A stretch of DNA of 64,000 bases. It comes from Owenia fusiformis (lineage: Eukaryota > Annelida > Polychaeta > Sabellida > Oweniidae). The position numbers were made by a program, and so were the translations under genes. This document shows, piece by piece, positions 37,681 through 49,350 of this stretch (within the stretch, counting starts at the first letter, position 1; each line of letters begins with the position of its first letter). The notes beneath the pieces were generated by a model, which was given only the letters and a program-made list of their open reading frames with translations, had not been told where the DNA came from and made no database searches. The stretch is from positions 19,564,477 through 19,628,476 of the forward strand of contig CAIIXF020000004.1 of NCBI GenBank assembly GCA_903813345.2, written 5' to 3'.

Positions 37681-38977
37681 AGTGAATTATATGAGTGTCC
37701 TTAGCAGAGTAATGCTGTAATTATGCAATCTGGTATAACATGCTTGTCTTGTGATGTAATGCAGTGAAACATAATTAGGGTGTGAAAATGTAACATGCTG
37801 CAATATCATATTTACAGGTTAGCAATGTGATATAATCAAGTAAGATTGATGTAGTTATTAATTATTGGTTGATTAATTAATGATTATGGTCTATCTATAG
37901 TGCAAATTCCAATATTGTACATATGCAATATATGAAAGCCTCGAAAGATGTCACAATGGTCTCAATACAAACATAGAGAAGAGAGTATAAGCTTGTGAAC
38001 TAGCAAGGAATGAAAGTGAAGCATATAAAAATACTGGTCAGTTCATGATATATATCAATGAATGTCCTGATGTTATTTTAATATATTGTTGATACAGAGA
38101 GGACAACATGTCAAATACGTACAAGTTTAGAACTTATGTTCAATGTCATTATGTTACATTCAAAACATAGGGCTTTGTTCTCGACCTTTTTAAAGTAAAC
38201 ATAAGTTATTCATATTGGAAACTATTTCTGCTTATACAAGCTGTCATCTTGTCCTGCCTTAATTAAGCAGTAGAGAAACATGATTAGATGAGGGAAGAGA
38301 CATATTTTGACCTCTGTACAGTTTAGTACACACTGGCAATCAATAATGTAAAATATGGGCATTATCATTGCATGGTATTCAATTGTTTTTTTCCTTGTCT
38401 AGGTTTCCATTGTGATAGTATAATTTCATAAAAACAAACAAGTATTTTCCCAGGATGCATTGTTTTTAATGATATCATATTTCCTCATAAACAGTTCATT
38501 TTGAAAATATATCGCTGATTTATGATGTTTGCATTGTTCTTGAATGTGACTCTGTAATCAATACTGAGGACTAGAATAGATTGAGATAATTTTATTCATA
38601 CTGGTCAGTTGTGCATTGAAGTAGTAATAGAAAACATTAAAAAAACATTTACTAATCAATGTAAAAATATTCCTTACATTTTTTTTTATCTTCATGTGAA
38701 ATAAGAATCTATAATATTAATTATTACCACCTTGCCGGGCCAGTTCTAGTGGTTTTAGTTCTAGTTTATAAACATTCATTTCATCGACCTGAGCAATATG
38801 TGATGTCATAGTGGTGGTCCATAATGGCAGTCAGTAATGCAATTAATGACCGGCAATGATGAGAGAAGAGCATTTTTCCCCGGGAAATTAGATATCGTTC
38901 AGTGCGTACGATTTTCTCACTATTTCAGCCCTGGTCATTAATGGGCCTTCGATTTGGGCCTTCGACTCTCGGTCCAA

Positions 38978-39167
38978 TATTATACAAATAGTGACTGCCA
39001 TTGAGGGCAATAGTGTAAATTATTTCCCCGAGGGAATATCCTCTACAATGTACTATTCCCGAAGCCGCAGGCTGAGGGAATAGTACATTGTAGAGTATAT
39101 TCCCAAGGGGAAATCATTTACACTATTGCTCGAAATTAGGCAGTCACTATTTGTTTTATTATATACC
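38978..39167. repeat. Long hairpin with ~90-bp arms
   Basis: Landmarks of the left arm (CAAATAGTGACTGCC, GCAATAGTGTAAAT, CTCTACAATGTACTATTCCC) recur as complements in the right arm in reverse order, around a short centre GAAGCCGCAGGC near 39060-39071. It is probably the folded end of a mobile element that continues to the right. Confidence 0.85.
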
Positions 39168-40303
39168 CTATACTGACTCTTGTCCCGTTTCCTCTGCGAA
39201 GGCCAAAAACACAGATATTGGCCAGATCGTTTTGTAGTAGGATCATAGGCTCAAAGAATAATACAGAAGATACGACACTAAATTGGAAAATTTCGAAAAA
39301 AAAGTGACCACCTTTCAAAACATTCCTTATACAAAATGGTACCTGTTTCCCCGTGACAGATTTTGCACTTATTTTATAGCTGAGATCTTCATCTTTCTAT
39401 TTCTACTTGTTTGGTTCGAGTAAATAACCTATGGATGCAGTTATTCGGCTTTCAATACGGCGAATATTTTTCACGAAATCCGGACTCTTGTGTGTCCAAA
39501 TATCATTGTAATGATGACGTCACATTTCTGGAACCACTGGAGCAACATTCAGATTTGGACAGACAAGAGTCCGGCGATAAAATATCACTGTTTTGGCCTC
39601 TTATCAACGCAGTATTGCTTGAATAACGGCCATTGGTGATAAAAAAGGTAAAGAATAACAAGACCCTTCGAATGAGGTATGATTTGTCTCATATTTTTCA
39701 GAAATGGCTCCAGAATCGTCATTTTAAAATTTGAAATTTTCTGAGGTGTCTCATCTTGAGGAAATATTATTGAGCTACTGATTCTACTACAAAAGAATCT
39801 GGCCGGGATCTATGGCCAAAAAGGCTTAGAAAGCCCCCTCCCCGGGTCCATTGTTAGCATTATAAGCTGTGCCGTCATCAGATGCTCAACAGAAAATTTT
39901 GCCTCTGAGACTCTCACTTGACAAATTCAATCGCGTTTAACACGCGGAATAGATTATCATAACACTTGAAATTACACAGACGTTTTGAGCTTAGGGAACT
40001 TTATACACGTTGCTTATATTGTATCGTTCACGCACGTCTGTCATGGTGAACGGAGTTGATTTGTGTTTGTGCTCATCCTCCATTTTTCTGTTTTTCGTCT
40101 GCGCAGTGATGATGCGCAGACGTTTCCAAGGGTAATAGAACTTGCAATTGTGACGTCAGCGGGCAATAGTTCAAATGTATATTCCCCCTGACGTCACATT
40201 TGAGGGAATATAACTTTCCGAGGGAAATAGTAAATCTATTTCGGAACACGTGACTAGGTATTGACCAATCAGGATTAGTGTTACATATTGGGTATATAAT
40301 AAT
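39150..40303. mobile_element. Probable non-autonomous element with internal hairpins and CRE-like sites
   Basis: The left edge TATTATATACCC (about 39157) and the right edge GGGTATATAATA (about 40290) are inverted. Inside are a hairpin at 39480-39575, a 10-bp perfect stem CGTCTGCGCA...TGCGCAGACG near 40098-40124, and TATATTCCCC...GGGAATATA near 40180-40210. Perfect TGACGTCA palindromes lie near 39516, 40152 and 40190. CpG content exceeds the surroundings. No transposase is visible; the open frames (60-71 codons) are unrecognised. Confidence 0.55.
39480..39575. repeat. Inverted repeat with 22-bp arms around a CRE palindrome
   Basis: CCGGACTCTTGTGTGTCCAA on the left pairs with TTGGACAGACAAGAGTCCGG on the right, with a single mismatch around the middle. 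The ~50-bp loop contains TGACGTCA. Confidence 0.8.
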
Positions 40304-40449
40304 TCACTATATTGCCCGCAGAAATGACGTTGTTATACTATTAATATGCCGGAAATCAACAGAATATTACTTGGAGAGTTTTGAAAAATTTTGAATTCAA
40401 ACGAAGTTGTTTGTATTACTTCCTGTCACTTCCTGCCAATCAGCGACGA

Positions 40450-40530
40450 TGGGTCATCTCTATATGACGTTCCATTGAAGATATGGCTCTTCTCTATATG
40501 TCGTTCCATTGAAGATATGGCTCTTCTCTG
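40450..40530. repeat. Direct duplication, ~34 bp, two copies
   Basis: CTCTATATGACGTTCCATTG and CTCTATATGTCGTTCCATTG are each followed by AAGATATGGCTCTTCTCT. This is a simple tandem duplication beside the right edge of the 39-40 kb element. Confidence 0.8.
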
Positions 40531-43500
40531 AACCCTGGAGTATTCCCCTCTTTATATTAGTTAAAGGATTTATTTCATCAAAACACATAACTTACCGCAA
40601 TGTATGATTGAATGGAGAGGTTAAGCTTTGCATATATAATCGAAACTGAACCTGTACGTATCACTCGACCATATACAAATTCATGTAGCCTTCTCATATA
40701 AATAGCCGTTCAAATCCAGTGTTTGTTTAGACTACACCATAGCGTGTAATGATTCTATAGTATGTCATTGATGCGGTTTGATAGCTGGTTTTCTAATACA
40801 TATTTTAAACGAGCTCGTTTCGTAAGATTTTTGGCGCTAAATCATGCATGACATACATCATCGTGTTCAGCAAGAATTCAACTGTGCATCGAAATCAAAA
40901 TTGACAGCATAGTGTTCAATAGACACGAGTAAAATGGTTCCCGTTGACCCAACGTCAAATATTCAAATCTCCCGTTCTAAACCCGAAACTCTGAAGCTGA
41001 AAGAGTATCTGAAGTAGACTAAGCGCGCATAAAACTATGAGCGCTCGATACATTCCTTTGTTAATTTTTGTACTTTGCGTTCACGGTTACGTTGTGAAAA
41101 ACATCGTTAGCTTAACCTCTCCAATATTGTGTATTCTGGACTTTGCCCTCTCTGGGGATGGAGAGTTATACAGAAGGGGCTCAGTGTAACAGTATTTAAT
41201 TTAACCCTTGCAAAATATCTAATATATAGCCAAAATGTTCTTGTTGTTGTTTAAGCTTACAATGATTGTGATGTTTTGGGCAACATTTCACATTATGTTA
41301 TATATCTATAGACAATGCTGATTGATTTTACTTTGCTGAATATTGTAAATAACTTAAAAATGTAGAATGTTTTGGTAATACTCCAAAGGGGTTCTCATTT
41401 TCCCAATAAGGAAATTGTCCACATTTGCATTCAGTGGCATTGCTTTAGTCATTTTAGTCTATCTCGTTAGAAGGTTTGTCCAAATTCTAATTTCCTGCTT
41501 CATTATGTTTGTTCTTCAATGTTCCTAAATGAAGCAAAAATAGATTGCTGAAGTTTTTCCTATTTAATGCACCCAAGGAAACTATCATTCTAATCATTCT
41601 TACCTTTTTAAATGAAAGGTGAAAACAGCTCATTAAATGACACCATCTAAAATTGACACTAGGGGTGTTATGAGTGACCAAAAATCAGAAAATGAAAATT
41701 CAAAAATGTACATAAATTTATTTGAAAGTAAAACACAATCAATATTCATTAAAAAGCTTTAAGGTGAATTTTGGATTAAACTTGTATAAATGTACGTTTT
41801 TTGAAGGTGCCAAAGTTAAAATTTCCCTCCATTTTCCACAATTTGAAAATCCGCAGTGTCTTTTGGAGGTATATCTTCAAATTAGACATCCTAATATTGG
41901 ACATTTTTTTCAAGGAGGTACTTTGTACTCTGAGGAATTATGGTTTTGATTCAACCATTTATGGATTCTGCATTTTGACTAATTGATTCACATAGGATGA
42001 ATCATTTATCATTCATGCATAAAAGTAAATAAATAAAAGTAATAAGTAAATGTGTCTTACACAACATTGATGAAGACTGAGCTCAAGATGTTAGCAATAA
42101 AGGTACAGCATATGTCACTTGTAGCAATCAACCAAATGAGTTCCAAATTAATGCATTTAAAACCACAAGCACTCAAAAGCAGAGTTCAACTTTATTGTCT
42201 ACACTAGATACAAACTTAAGAATTCTACTAAAAATGTAGCTTCTTGTGAACATTATGTTATTAATTTGCATAATTGATGAGTTATCAGGGTTTCCTGTTT
42301 TACTGTCCATGTTTGGATGAATTGTTATAGCATTATAGTTTTCATAAGTCTTTCATGCATTTTCTGTTTTGTAATAACATTAACTAAGTATTTTATAAAT
42401 TGAGATTTTTGCATTTTCGTCATTAAAGGATGGAAGAAAAACTTCTGTTGGTATTCACTCTTGCAGCCGATCTTCTGACCCAAAATGCATGTTTGTATGT
42501 TGCAATTTTCTCTATGGGCCTATCCAAAGCAGAACATTGCTCATATGGGAAATGTAATTAGGGATCTGTCATTGTAATTGGCAGTGTTTCGATGACATTC
42601 CACAGGTCCAGCTCTCTACCCTTGCATCAATCATTCTTTCACATGAAAGATTAGATTTTTATTGAATTAAACTTCTTGAATAGCCTGTGACATTCTCCCA
42701 TTGGAAAAAGAGGAATTTTTAGGGCCTTTTTATGTCCAATGTGACTAACTATTATTAAACACTTCACATTAATTTTCCTTAAGTATGTGCATATTAATTA
42801 GATTACCAGACATGATTAATGAATCCATGCATGGGTGGAATATTGAGCAGACAGAGGTGTGACTAAGCGATCAACAGATGACCTGCTGAGGACATTGGAT
42901 TCCCCATGAATCAGAAGATTGCTATCCATAAATAAGAATTACGCATGCATGATTTTCTTGGTTGTCATGGAAATAATGTTTCCCTAGAAAATTGGAATTA
43001 CAAAGTGATTTATGTTTTACTCTCTCCTTTCAGTTTTCTTGATAAAGCATCACTTTTGCATTTTGTACATTTTTGTATTTTATAAGTGTCATATTCATGT
43101 CATATAATTTATGAAGTAAATGTGCAAAGAATTTGATTTGATATGATCCATAGTGAGTTAAGATACGAAGAAAGATTGTTATTTTATATGTAACAATAAT
43201 TACCTGCTCCATTTCCCATGCATATCTCTAGAGGTTCGAATCAACAATTAGCAATAGTGACCACCTGATCCTTCCTAACCTGCTGAAAAACTCACAATAT
43301 TCAAGTTTTAAAGTGCAACATAATAGTAGAAAAGGGGTAGGCTGGGCAAGCAAAGAAGAAATCAACATGGCCTTGACATATAGGTTATATTGTAATATAA
43401 GAAAATCAGAAACCGGGTTGAGATTTTAGAGAAACTTAAGAATAAAACATAAGGAGCCATGCACTTCATCTCTCTCTGCCTTTATTTCTTCTTCCATGTA

Positions 43501-43652
43501 ATAAGGCCAGAACATGTTGGTTGTAGAGAATTGATCTCTTGAAAGAAGACCTGAATGCCAATGTTTAAGACCCCATCTGGCACTATGTACATTTTTATAA
43601 TTAGTAGTTCCAAGCTAGAGCGTAAGGATGCCCTGATATTCCCTTGTTTCAA

Positions 43653-43683
43653 TTTCACTGTCATACTTTGTTTGACAGTGAAA
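43653..43683. repeat. Small perfect hairpin, 11-bp stem, 9-nt loop
   Basis: TTTCACTGTCA, then TACTTTGTT, then TGACAGTGAAA. The stem is too short for a microRNA precursor. No function is proposed. Confidence 0.6.
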
Positions 43684-44799
43684 CTAAGAATAAAAGAAAT
43701 ATCCTGTCTATTATATTGACTTGTTTGTGATTATTGAAACTCAAATGAAATATAATCTTGTAAACACATAGGCCTCAGCGCAGCATCAGTTCATACATAT
43801 ACTGTAGGCTTCATTTGTGACACAAAGTACTATAAAATATTATGATATGCTATTGTTGTTTGCTGTTTACCATCTTAACTTATTTATGATATTTTCAAGT
43901 GGAAGATCTTAAAGAATATGATAAGATGTTCAGCCATTTCTAATGACATCAGGTGTATTTTAATAGAAACCTGGTTATGCATAATAGCTATTAATGTCGC
44001 CTACATGCCTGTCACTAAATATTACTTGCTGATTCCTCTCTTTTTCTCATATACATAACGTATTTCGAACATGTCACCATTGGTTACTTTTTATAAGGGC
44101 TTCTTACTTCTTAATGTAAGCTTCTTCTCTGTTAAGATCTTTTTCTGTCATGTGAAATAATAAGTGGCAATAGTGTTATGAGTCCATTGGGTATCATGTT
44201 AGAATTGTGTTGAATGTTGCCCTTAGATGTTGTTGAAACACATGTACCCATATCGGGAACATAGGGGCACATACTCATTTTAAAACCAAGGGATATACGT
44301 TTTTGAAATATATAAATGAGAATGTTTGATATATTTTATACAGATAAAATTATTGTATATCTTATGGTTGACTTTTGCCCCTATTACATTTTACAAAACA
44401 TCTTGTGATGGGGGTTGTAGACATGTATGTCTTTCAAAGATAATTGTCTTTGTATTGCGTTTTGAATTGTTTAATTTCATTTCTAATACCTTGTTCATTG
44501 CTTTCTCCTTTCAAACTGTATTGCATCATGGAGATCTTCACATTATTAGCATCTTATGGTTCATTTGGGAAATCAGACATAGAACAAACATTTATTACAT
44601 TATAACCAACAATGTCAGCAATGCTTTCAGCACAATGAACGGAGTTGCTACACCCAAAATGATCTTCTCCATCATTTGTCTTTGTCTACTTTGTCTCATT
44701 TTTTGTCTATTAAGATGGACATTACATGAATGTCACTTGGCTAATTAATTTATAATTTGCCAATTGGCTAGTTTCTTTTACAATTTGCCAATCACCAAA

Positions 44800-45185
44800 C
44801 TCATTCATGATATGCCAGTTGACTGATTTACAATATGCAAGTTGACTGATTTACAATATACCAGTTGACTGATTTACAATATGCCAGTTGACGGATTTAC
44901 AATATGCCAGTTGACTGATTTACAATATGCCAGTTGACTGATTTACAATATACCAGTTGACTGATTTACAATATGCCTTACAATATGCCAGTTGACTGAT
45001 TTACAATATGCCAGTTGACTGATTTACAATATGCCAATTGACTGATTTACAATATGCAAGTTGACTGATTTACAATATTACAGTTGACTGTTTTATAATA
45101 TGCCAGTTGACTGATTTACAATATGCCAGTTGTCTGAATTACAATATGCCAATTGACTGATTTACAAAATGCCTGTTGACTGATA
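44800..45185. repeat. 23-bp minisatellite, ~16 copies
   Basis: The unit is close to GATTTACAATATGCCAGTTG plus ACT. One partial unit (CTTACAATATGCCAG near 44978) breaks the register, and units at both edges are more diverged. Confidence 0.92.
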
Positions 45186-45424
45186 AATTTATAATGAAAT
45201 ACTAGAGATGCTCACATGCATTGGCTCATCAAGGCATAGTGCTAGGCTAGTGCAACAAGTGACATCAAATTTCAATACCATTATCACATAGCCTCGATTT
45301 TTCCTTTGTGGTACTTCCATTAATATGGGGATTAAGCACACTTAAGGGTAGTGAAATGTCCATGCATAACATTGTAAAGTATGGAAATAAAAGAACTGGG
45401 TTGATAGCTTGAATTGTGGCTGCT

Positions 45425-45480
45425 CTAGTAAACCCATCATGATAAACCATGACATCTCAAATCTTCTCAGCCCTGAGACA
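45425..45480. repeat. Short dispersed repeat, copy 2 of 3
   Basis: ATCATGATAAACCATGACAT followed by TCTTCTCAGCCCT matches the left part of the copy at 12290. The AGAAAGATG...GAGTATC half is absent here. Confidence 0.6.
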
Positions 45481-46146
45481 CCCAGGAACATCAAGTATCT
45501 CGCTAGATTTATTCATATTGAGAAATTCTACATAAAGAAACAATTCATGGAAATACTAGAAGGTGAAAGAAATAGCCCCGATTCTTCATAAATGTGTCAG
45601 CCAGCAGTAAACTGACTTAGTATCATCTTGAAGCATTCTGTCATTGTATAAGATTACATGAATAAAAGTTTTAAGTTTGAGACTACCTAAAGATTTATGG
45701 TATTTTTATTGGGTATTTTTCAGTGATCGATACCAGACTGAATGGGCTTTGAGTAATCGAGCAAACTTGATTTATTTTGAGTTTGTCAGAGATTTGGGTT
45801 GTTGATTATTAAGAAACCAGTCATGATCCTCCTGTTTTGATCCAATAGACAGGAGAGCTTTCTGTTCAAAGCTGCCTTTTTAAAAAAACGCAATCTTGGG
45901 TTGTTCCCGGGGTCCCGAGTGATATTTTGAGCTATAATGAGAGAATAAACAATAATAAACAATTGGGCAAAATGCTATGCAAAAATACACACGATAAAGG
46001 TGTTATTATGATGATTGGTCCTTTGATTGCTCGGATGATTGGCCGGCGATTTAATTTTCGAAGATTTCTAAATTTAGAATGTCACGTGACTAGCTGATTA
46101 GAAGTTTAGATAAGATCAGTTAAATTAATCCCGCTAATAAGTGATG

Positions 46147-46890
46147 TCGGGTAGTACACTGGGAGAACGCTCGCCTAGAACGCGGATGTCCCGGGTTCGA
46201 ATCCCTGCCTGATTTTAGAGCCTATGGGATCGACCAGGCGTCCGTCCGTTGGTCCGTCCGTTGGTCCGTCCGTCCGTCCGTTGGTCCGTCCGTCCGTCCG
46301 TCCGTCCGTCAACATTGGCCGCACAAATTAAAACTGCTATTCGGATTGAGTCATATCCACATTCATTTTATGCATATCCATAATGCCTATTTGACCTATC
46401 ATCGCCATTTCCCAAGTTGGCCCGGTTTCCGAGAAATTGCGGATTTTGACGTCATTTTCAAGAAACTTTCTCATGTATAAAGTCAATGGCAGGTTTTGTG
46501 ATTTACAAGTTTCTCAAAGTTTGCATTATACTTGATCATTTCTTGCAATGAATTACATCATTACTAGATTTAAGCATTCCCTACATATTGCTCAATATAT
46601 GTCAGCATCAAATTTTTACCGTTTTTGAGATATTTGACGTCAAAAAAACAGTAAAAATAAGTTATTTTTCAACTTGCTTCAATTTGACCAAATTTTTTTA
46701 AATTAGTAAAATTTTCAAGGTCAAAGGTCATCAAACTAGGTCACACAACTGTGCTTTCTAAGTTTCTCAAAGTTCGAGACTACAAATCCAAATCAATATT
46801 TTAGTTTGAAAGTCAGTACATTTATATACATTCCTCTGAAGGTTCCAAACTGTGTGAGCACAGGACCATGGGTCCTTCATTTTCTAATTA
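46147..46890 (+). mobile_element. SINE-like repeat with tRNA-derived head
   Basis: The head (46147-46212) has a perfect Pol III B box GGTTCGAATCC, an A-box-like TAGTACACTGGGAG, and termini TCGGG/CCTGA that can pair as a partial acceptor stem. The anticodon region (CGCTCGCCTAGAACGCGG) resembles heads of tRNA-derived SINEs. It is followed by GATCGACCAGGC, a (TCCG)n run and a body with AAGGTCAAAGGTCATCAAAC and GAGCACAGGACCATGGGTCC. The right limit is approximate. A functional tRNA is unlikely because the anticodon stem is imperfect and the body is attached. Confidence 0.65.
46235..46311. repeat. (GTCC)n microsatellite interrupted by GTTG
   Basis: Tetranucleotide TCCG/GTCC units with four TTGG interruptions, directly after the tRNA-like head. 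Confidence 0.95.
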
Positions 46891-48029
46891 TATAGTTGGC
46901 TTTGATTTTACGCTTAAAAAACATTTATAACTACGTCAACTTTATATTAAAACATTTATTATCTTGTCAGTTGTATGAAAATGTAAAAAAAAAAAAAATA
47001 TCAGCTTATTGCCTTTTCGAGAACAGTCAAGGTTTTTTTCATGAAATTATTGTTGCTTCATGCCAATCATTGTTATTGTTTGAACCATCCACTGTCTTCT
47101 ACTTTTAGACTATTTTCGTATAAATCATATATTTTGTTATTCTTACATGTCATTCATTGGCCTAGACTCCTAGAGCTAAACCTTGAAGTTAAATAAAAGC
47201 ATTTGTGGTGAGGATATCAGGATAACTCTCACCCGGGAACTCTCACAAGACTGCTAAAGAAGATATGACACAAACACAGTTTATCACTATGTCTGTCTAG
47301 TTATAGCCATGTACTTTACTGGAAGAAGAAATGAACCAATTTGTTCTGGAAAAAACATGAATTTGTCTGGTTCAAATCTCAAAGGAATTCGAAAATATGA
47401 GTCAACTATGATTAATTTAATGACAGAAATGGTTGGATAGATTTGTTTAGTTAAACTGATTTTATTTCATTATTTATATTGACAATTCGAATATACCTTC
47501 GAATTTTAAATATTGATGTAATGAAGAAGTGTCTCTAACACTTGCCTAACTGCTTTATGAGAACCACTCCCTGCTCATTTATGCTAAAGTACATTCTATA
47601 ACACATTGCAGACTTAAAGATTATAAACCTCATCTCTCTATAGGTGATTTGGATTAAAATTGTTAATGCTCATTTTGATTTTATTAATTCATTTTATGTT
47701 AAATAAAAATGTAAAAAACTAGGATATATTATATCTTTTATTGACTATAACATTTGAATTTTTGAAAATAAACTTAAAAAGTCTCCATGATCCCCACAAA
47801 TAACATTTGACAGAATATTGATTGGCTGTCTGTACTTGACAGTATGTGATTAGCCTTACAAGGATGTGCTCATGTAGTGGGATGTCACTTTGTTATCAAC
47901 TTCTTTGCTGAATAGAATGAAATCATAGTGAAATGTCTTTGATTGGTATTTAATGACTTGACAGGAGAGGCGAATTTTGCATTATGTGTGATTACTGATT
48001 GACCTTCTAGTTTTCTTCAGATATTTATA

Positions 48030-48205
48030 AAGATATATATTTTCATATACATATACTGTATTAGCAAGAGGCAGACCATAAAATATATATTTCCATATAC
48101 ATATACTGTATTAGCAAGATGCAGACCATAAGATATATATTTCCATATACATGTACTGTATTAGCAAGAGGCAGGCCATAAGATATATATTTCCATATAC
48201 ACGGG
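48030..48205. repeat. 50-bp minisatellite, ~3.5 copies
   Basis: The unit contains TTTCCATATACATATACTGT and ATTAGCAAGAGGCAGACCAT. It lies about 740 bp before exon 2a. The 63-codon minus frame is a repeat by-product. Confidence 0.9.
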
Positions 48206-48945
48206 AGTACTAATCTTAAACTAGGATGTTGACTTAATATTGCAAAGAGCATGGCTGTAATCTTGTTGGCTTGATTGAGTTATTTTGAAATCTGCACAGT
48301 TCCAGGTATATATTATGCATTTGTTTATTGTCTATTGAAATATACAACTACTGGAATAGATGTGTTCAGTTAGGGGTTTTCCCGACATTGTGTCTTCTTC
48401 AGGGGACAGAAGTTCTATATATAATTAACAATGAATCTGTTGAAATGTTTAATATTCCGAAAATATGGCACTTACAATTTCATGGTCCAAAATTTTCTTT
48501 CCATTTTGCATGCGCTGCAACATTTATAAAAATGCAAGCTAGTATAATGTAAATCCAGGCTGCTTTTAATATGTGTCCAATTATTGTGCGGAAATGAAAA
48601 AAATGCTGGATTTTTATTTTGTTGATTGCCTTGCATGCATGCTGCTCTCCTTTTTGAAACCACATGAAAGTTACTGTCAGATATCAATATTAAATGTGAA
48701 ATTATACATCCATGTTTCCATATCAAAATATATGCTCAACTCTGATTGAATCTGACATAAATCATGAGGTCTCTGTAAGGAATTAATTTTTTGTTTGCAG
48801 TTTAATTGTAGGCTATTGCGCAATCATTATAATTCATATAGTTGCTGCCTGCTCTTAGTCTAGTTGCTGCCACGTAAGCGAGACCTGACAAAATGGCCGA
48901 TCTTTCCATGGTTACCAACATGTTTTGTTTGTTTGTCTCTTATAG

Positions 48946-49113
48946 GGCAAGTGCCAAAGAAAGGAACCCCCGTGTAAATACCTTCACCCCCCTCAACATC
49001 TACGAGAACAGATTCTACAAAATGGCCGAAACAATCTGATACTAAAAAACCTCCAAATGAACGCCATGCCTGTCCCAGGTTTTTCACCTCTCCTCCCCGG
49101 CTCAGTCCCACTG
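48946..49113 (+). CDS. mbl: Muscleblind exon 2a: second half of ZnF2 plus linker (variant a)
   Basis: Acceptor TTTGTCTCTTATAG (AG 48944-48945), donor CTG|GTAGGTACC; 168 nt, phase 0 to 0, 56 residues. It opens GKCQRKEPPCKYLHPPQHLR, which completes ZnF2 (C73, C80, H84 in protein numbering with exon 1) as CX7CX6CX3H; this CX6C spacing is as in Drosophila mbl, whereas vertebrates have CX4C. After the shared region LQNGRNNLILKNLQ the tail is proline-rich (MNAMPVPGFSPLLPGSVPL). The zinc finger pair ZnF1/2 binds YGCU-type RNA. It is followed after only 66 bp by homologous exon 2b, so the two are probably alternatives. Confidence 0.93.
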
Positions 49114-49179
49114 GTAGGTACCCAGCATGCTTTGCTCTTATGACATGCCGTTGAATGTCACATTGTTTTATTTTGCTAG
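49114..49179 (+). promoter_or_regulatory. mbl: 66-bp spacer between tandem exons 2a and 2b
   Basis: Bounded by GTAGGTACCC and TTTATTTTGCTAG. At 66 bp, the 2a donor and a 2b branch point would be very close, which can sterically block splicing of 2a to 2b and enforce a choice. It contains four YGCY words on the + strand (GCATGCTTTGCTC, CATGCC, TTTGCTAG), a dense set for its length and possible muscleblind autoregulatory sites. Confidence 0.6.
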
Positions 49180-49350
49180 GGAAAATGCCAGCGTAAAGAA
49201 CCACCATGTAAATATCTTCACCCTCCGCAACATTTACGCGAACAAGTTTTACAAAGTGGCAAGAATAATCTGATTATGAAGAACCTTCAACAACAAAGCG
49301 TAATGGCATCGTATCTTCAACCGCAGATCGGCCTACAGGGTGCCACAGTG
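49180..49350 (+). CDS. mbl: Muscleblind exon 2b: second half of ZnF2 plus linker (variant b)
   Basis: Acceptor TTTTATTTTGCTAG (AG 49178-49179), donor GTG|GTAGGTATA; 171 nt, phase 0 to 0, 57 residues. The first 22 residues are identical to exon 2a, yet I count 14 synonymous and no amino-acid-changing differences over those 66 nt: an old duplication under strong protein-level constraint. The next segment differs conservatively (VLQSGKNNLIMKNLQ), then the tail is unrelated (QQSVMASYLQPQIGLQGATV). Spliced after 2a it would give a half-finger without its first cysteine; spliced directly to exon 1 it restores ZnF2. That structure supports mutually exclusive use. Confidence 0.92.

Larger units (their letters stand above)
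17003..48945 (+). other. mbl: Muscleblind intron between exon 1 and exons 2a/2b, ~31.9 kb
   Basis: Bounded by GTACAT at the donor and TGTCTCTTATAG at the acceptor of exon 2a. It holds most of the window's repeats and transposons, annotated separately. I see no supportable gene inside it. Stretches with nothing recognisable are 18400-20370, 21100-22540, 31100-32840, 33623-37300, 37690-38890, 40530-44790 and 46900-48020: AT-rich sequence with short unrecognised open frames, such as 44326-44748 (140 codons, hydrophobic, no family recognised). Confidence 0.85.

Noticed and set aside
43653-43683. MicroRNA precursor
   Set aside because: Stem of only 11 bp and no extended pairing; no known miRNA seed recognised.
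44326-44748. 140-codon plus-strand frame with hydrophobic stretches
   Set aside because: T-rich DNA read as Phe/Leu/Ile; no family, no splice or promoter evidence, inside the large intron.
46147-46212. Functional tRNA gene
   Set aside because: B box is good but the anticodon stem and acceptor stem are incomplete and the sequence is fused to a repeat body; a SINE head is more likely.
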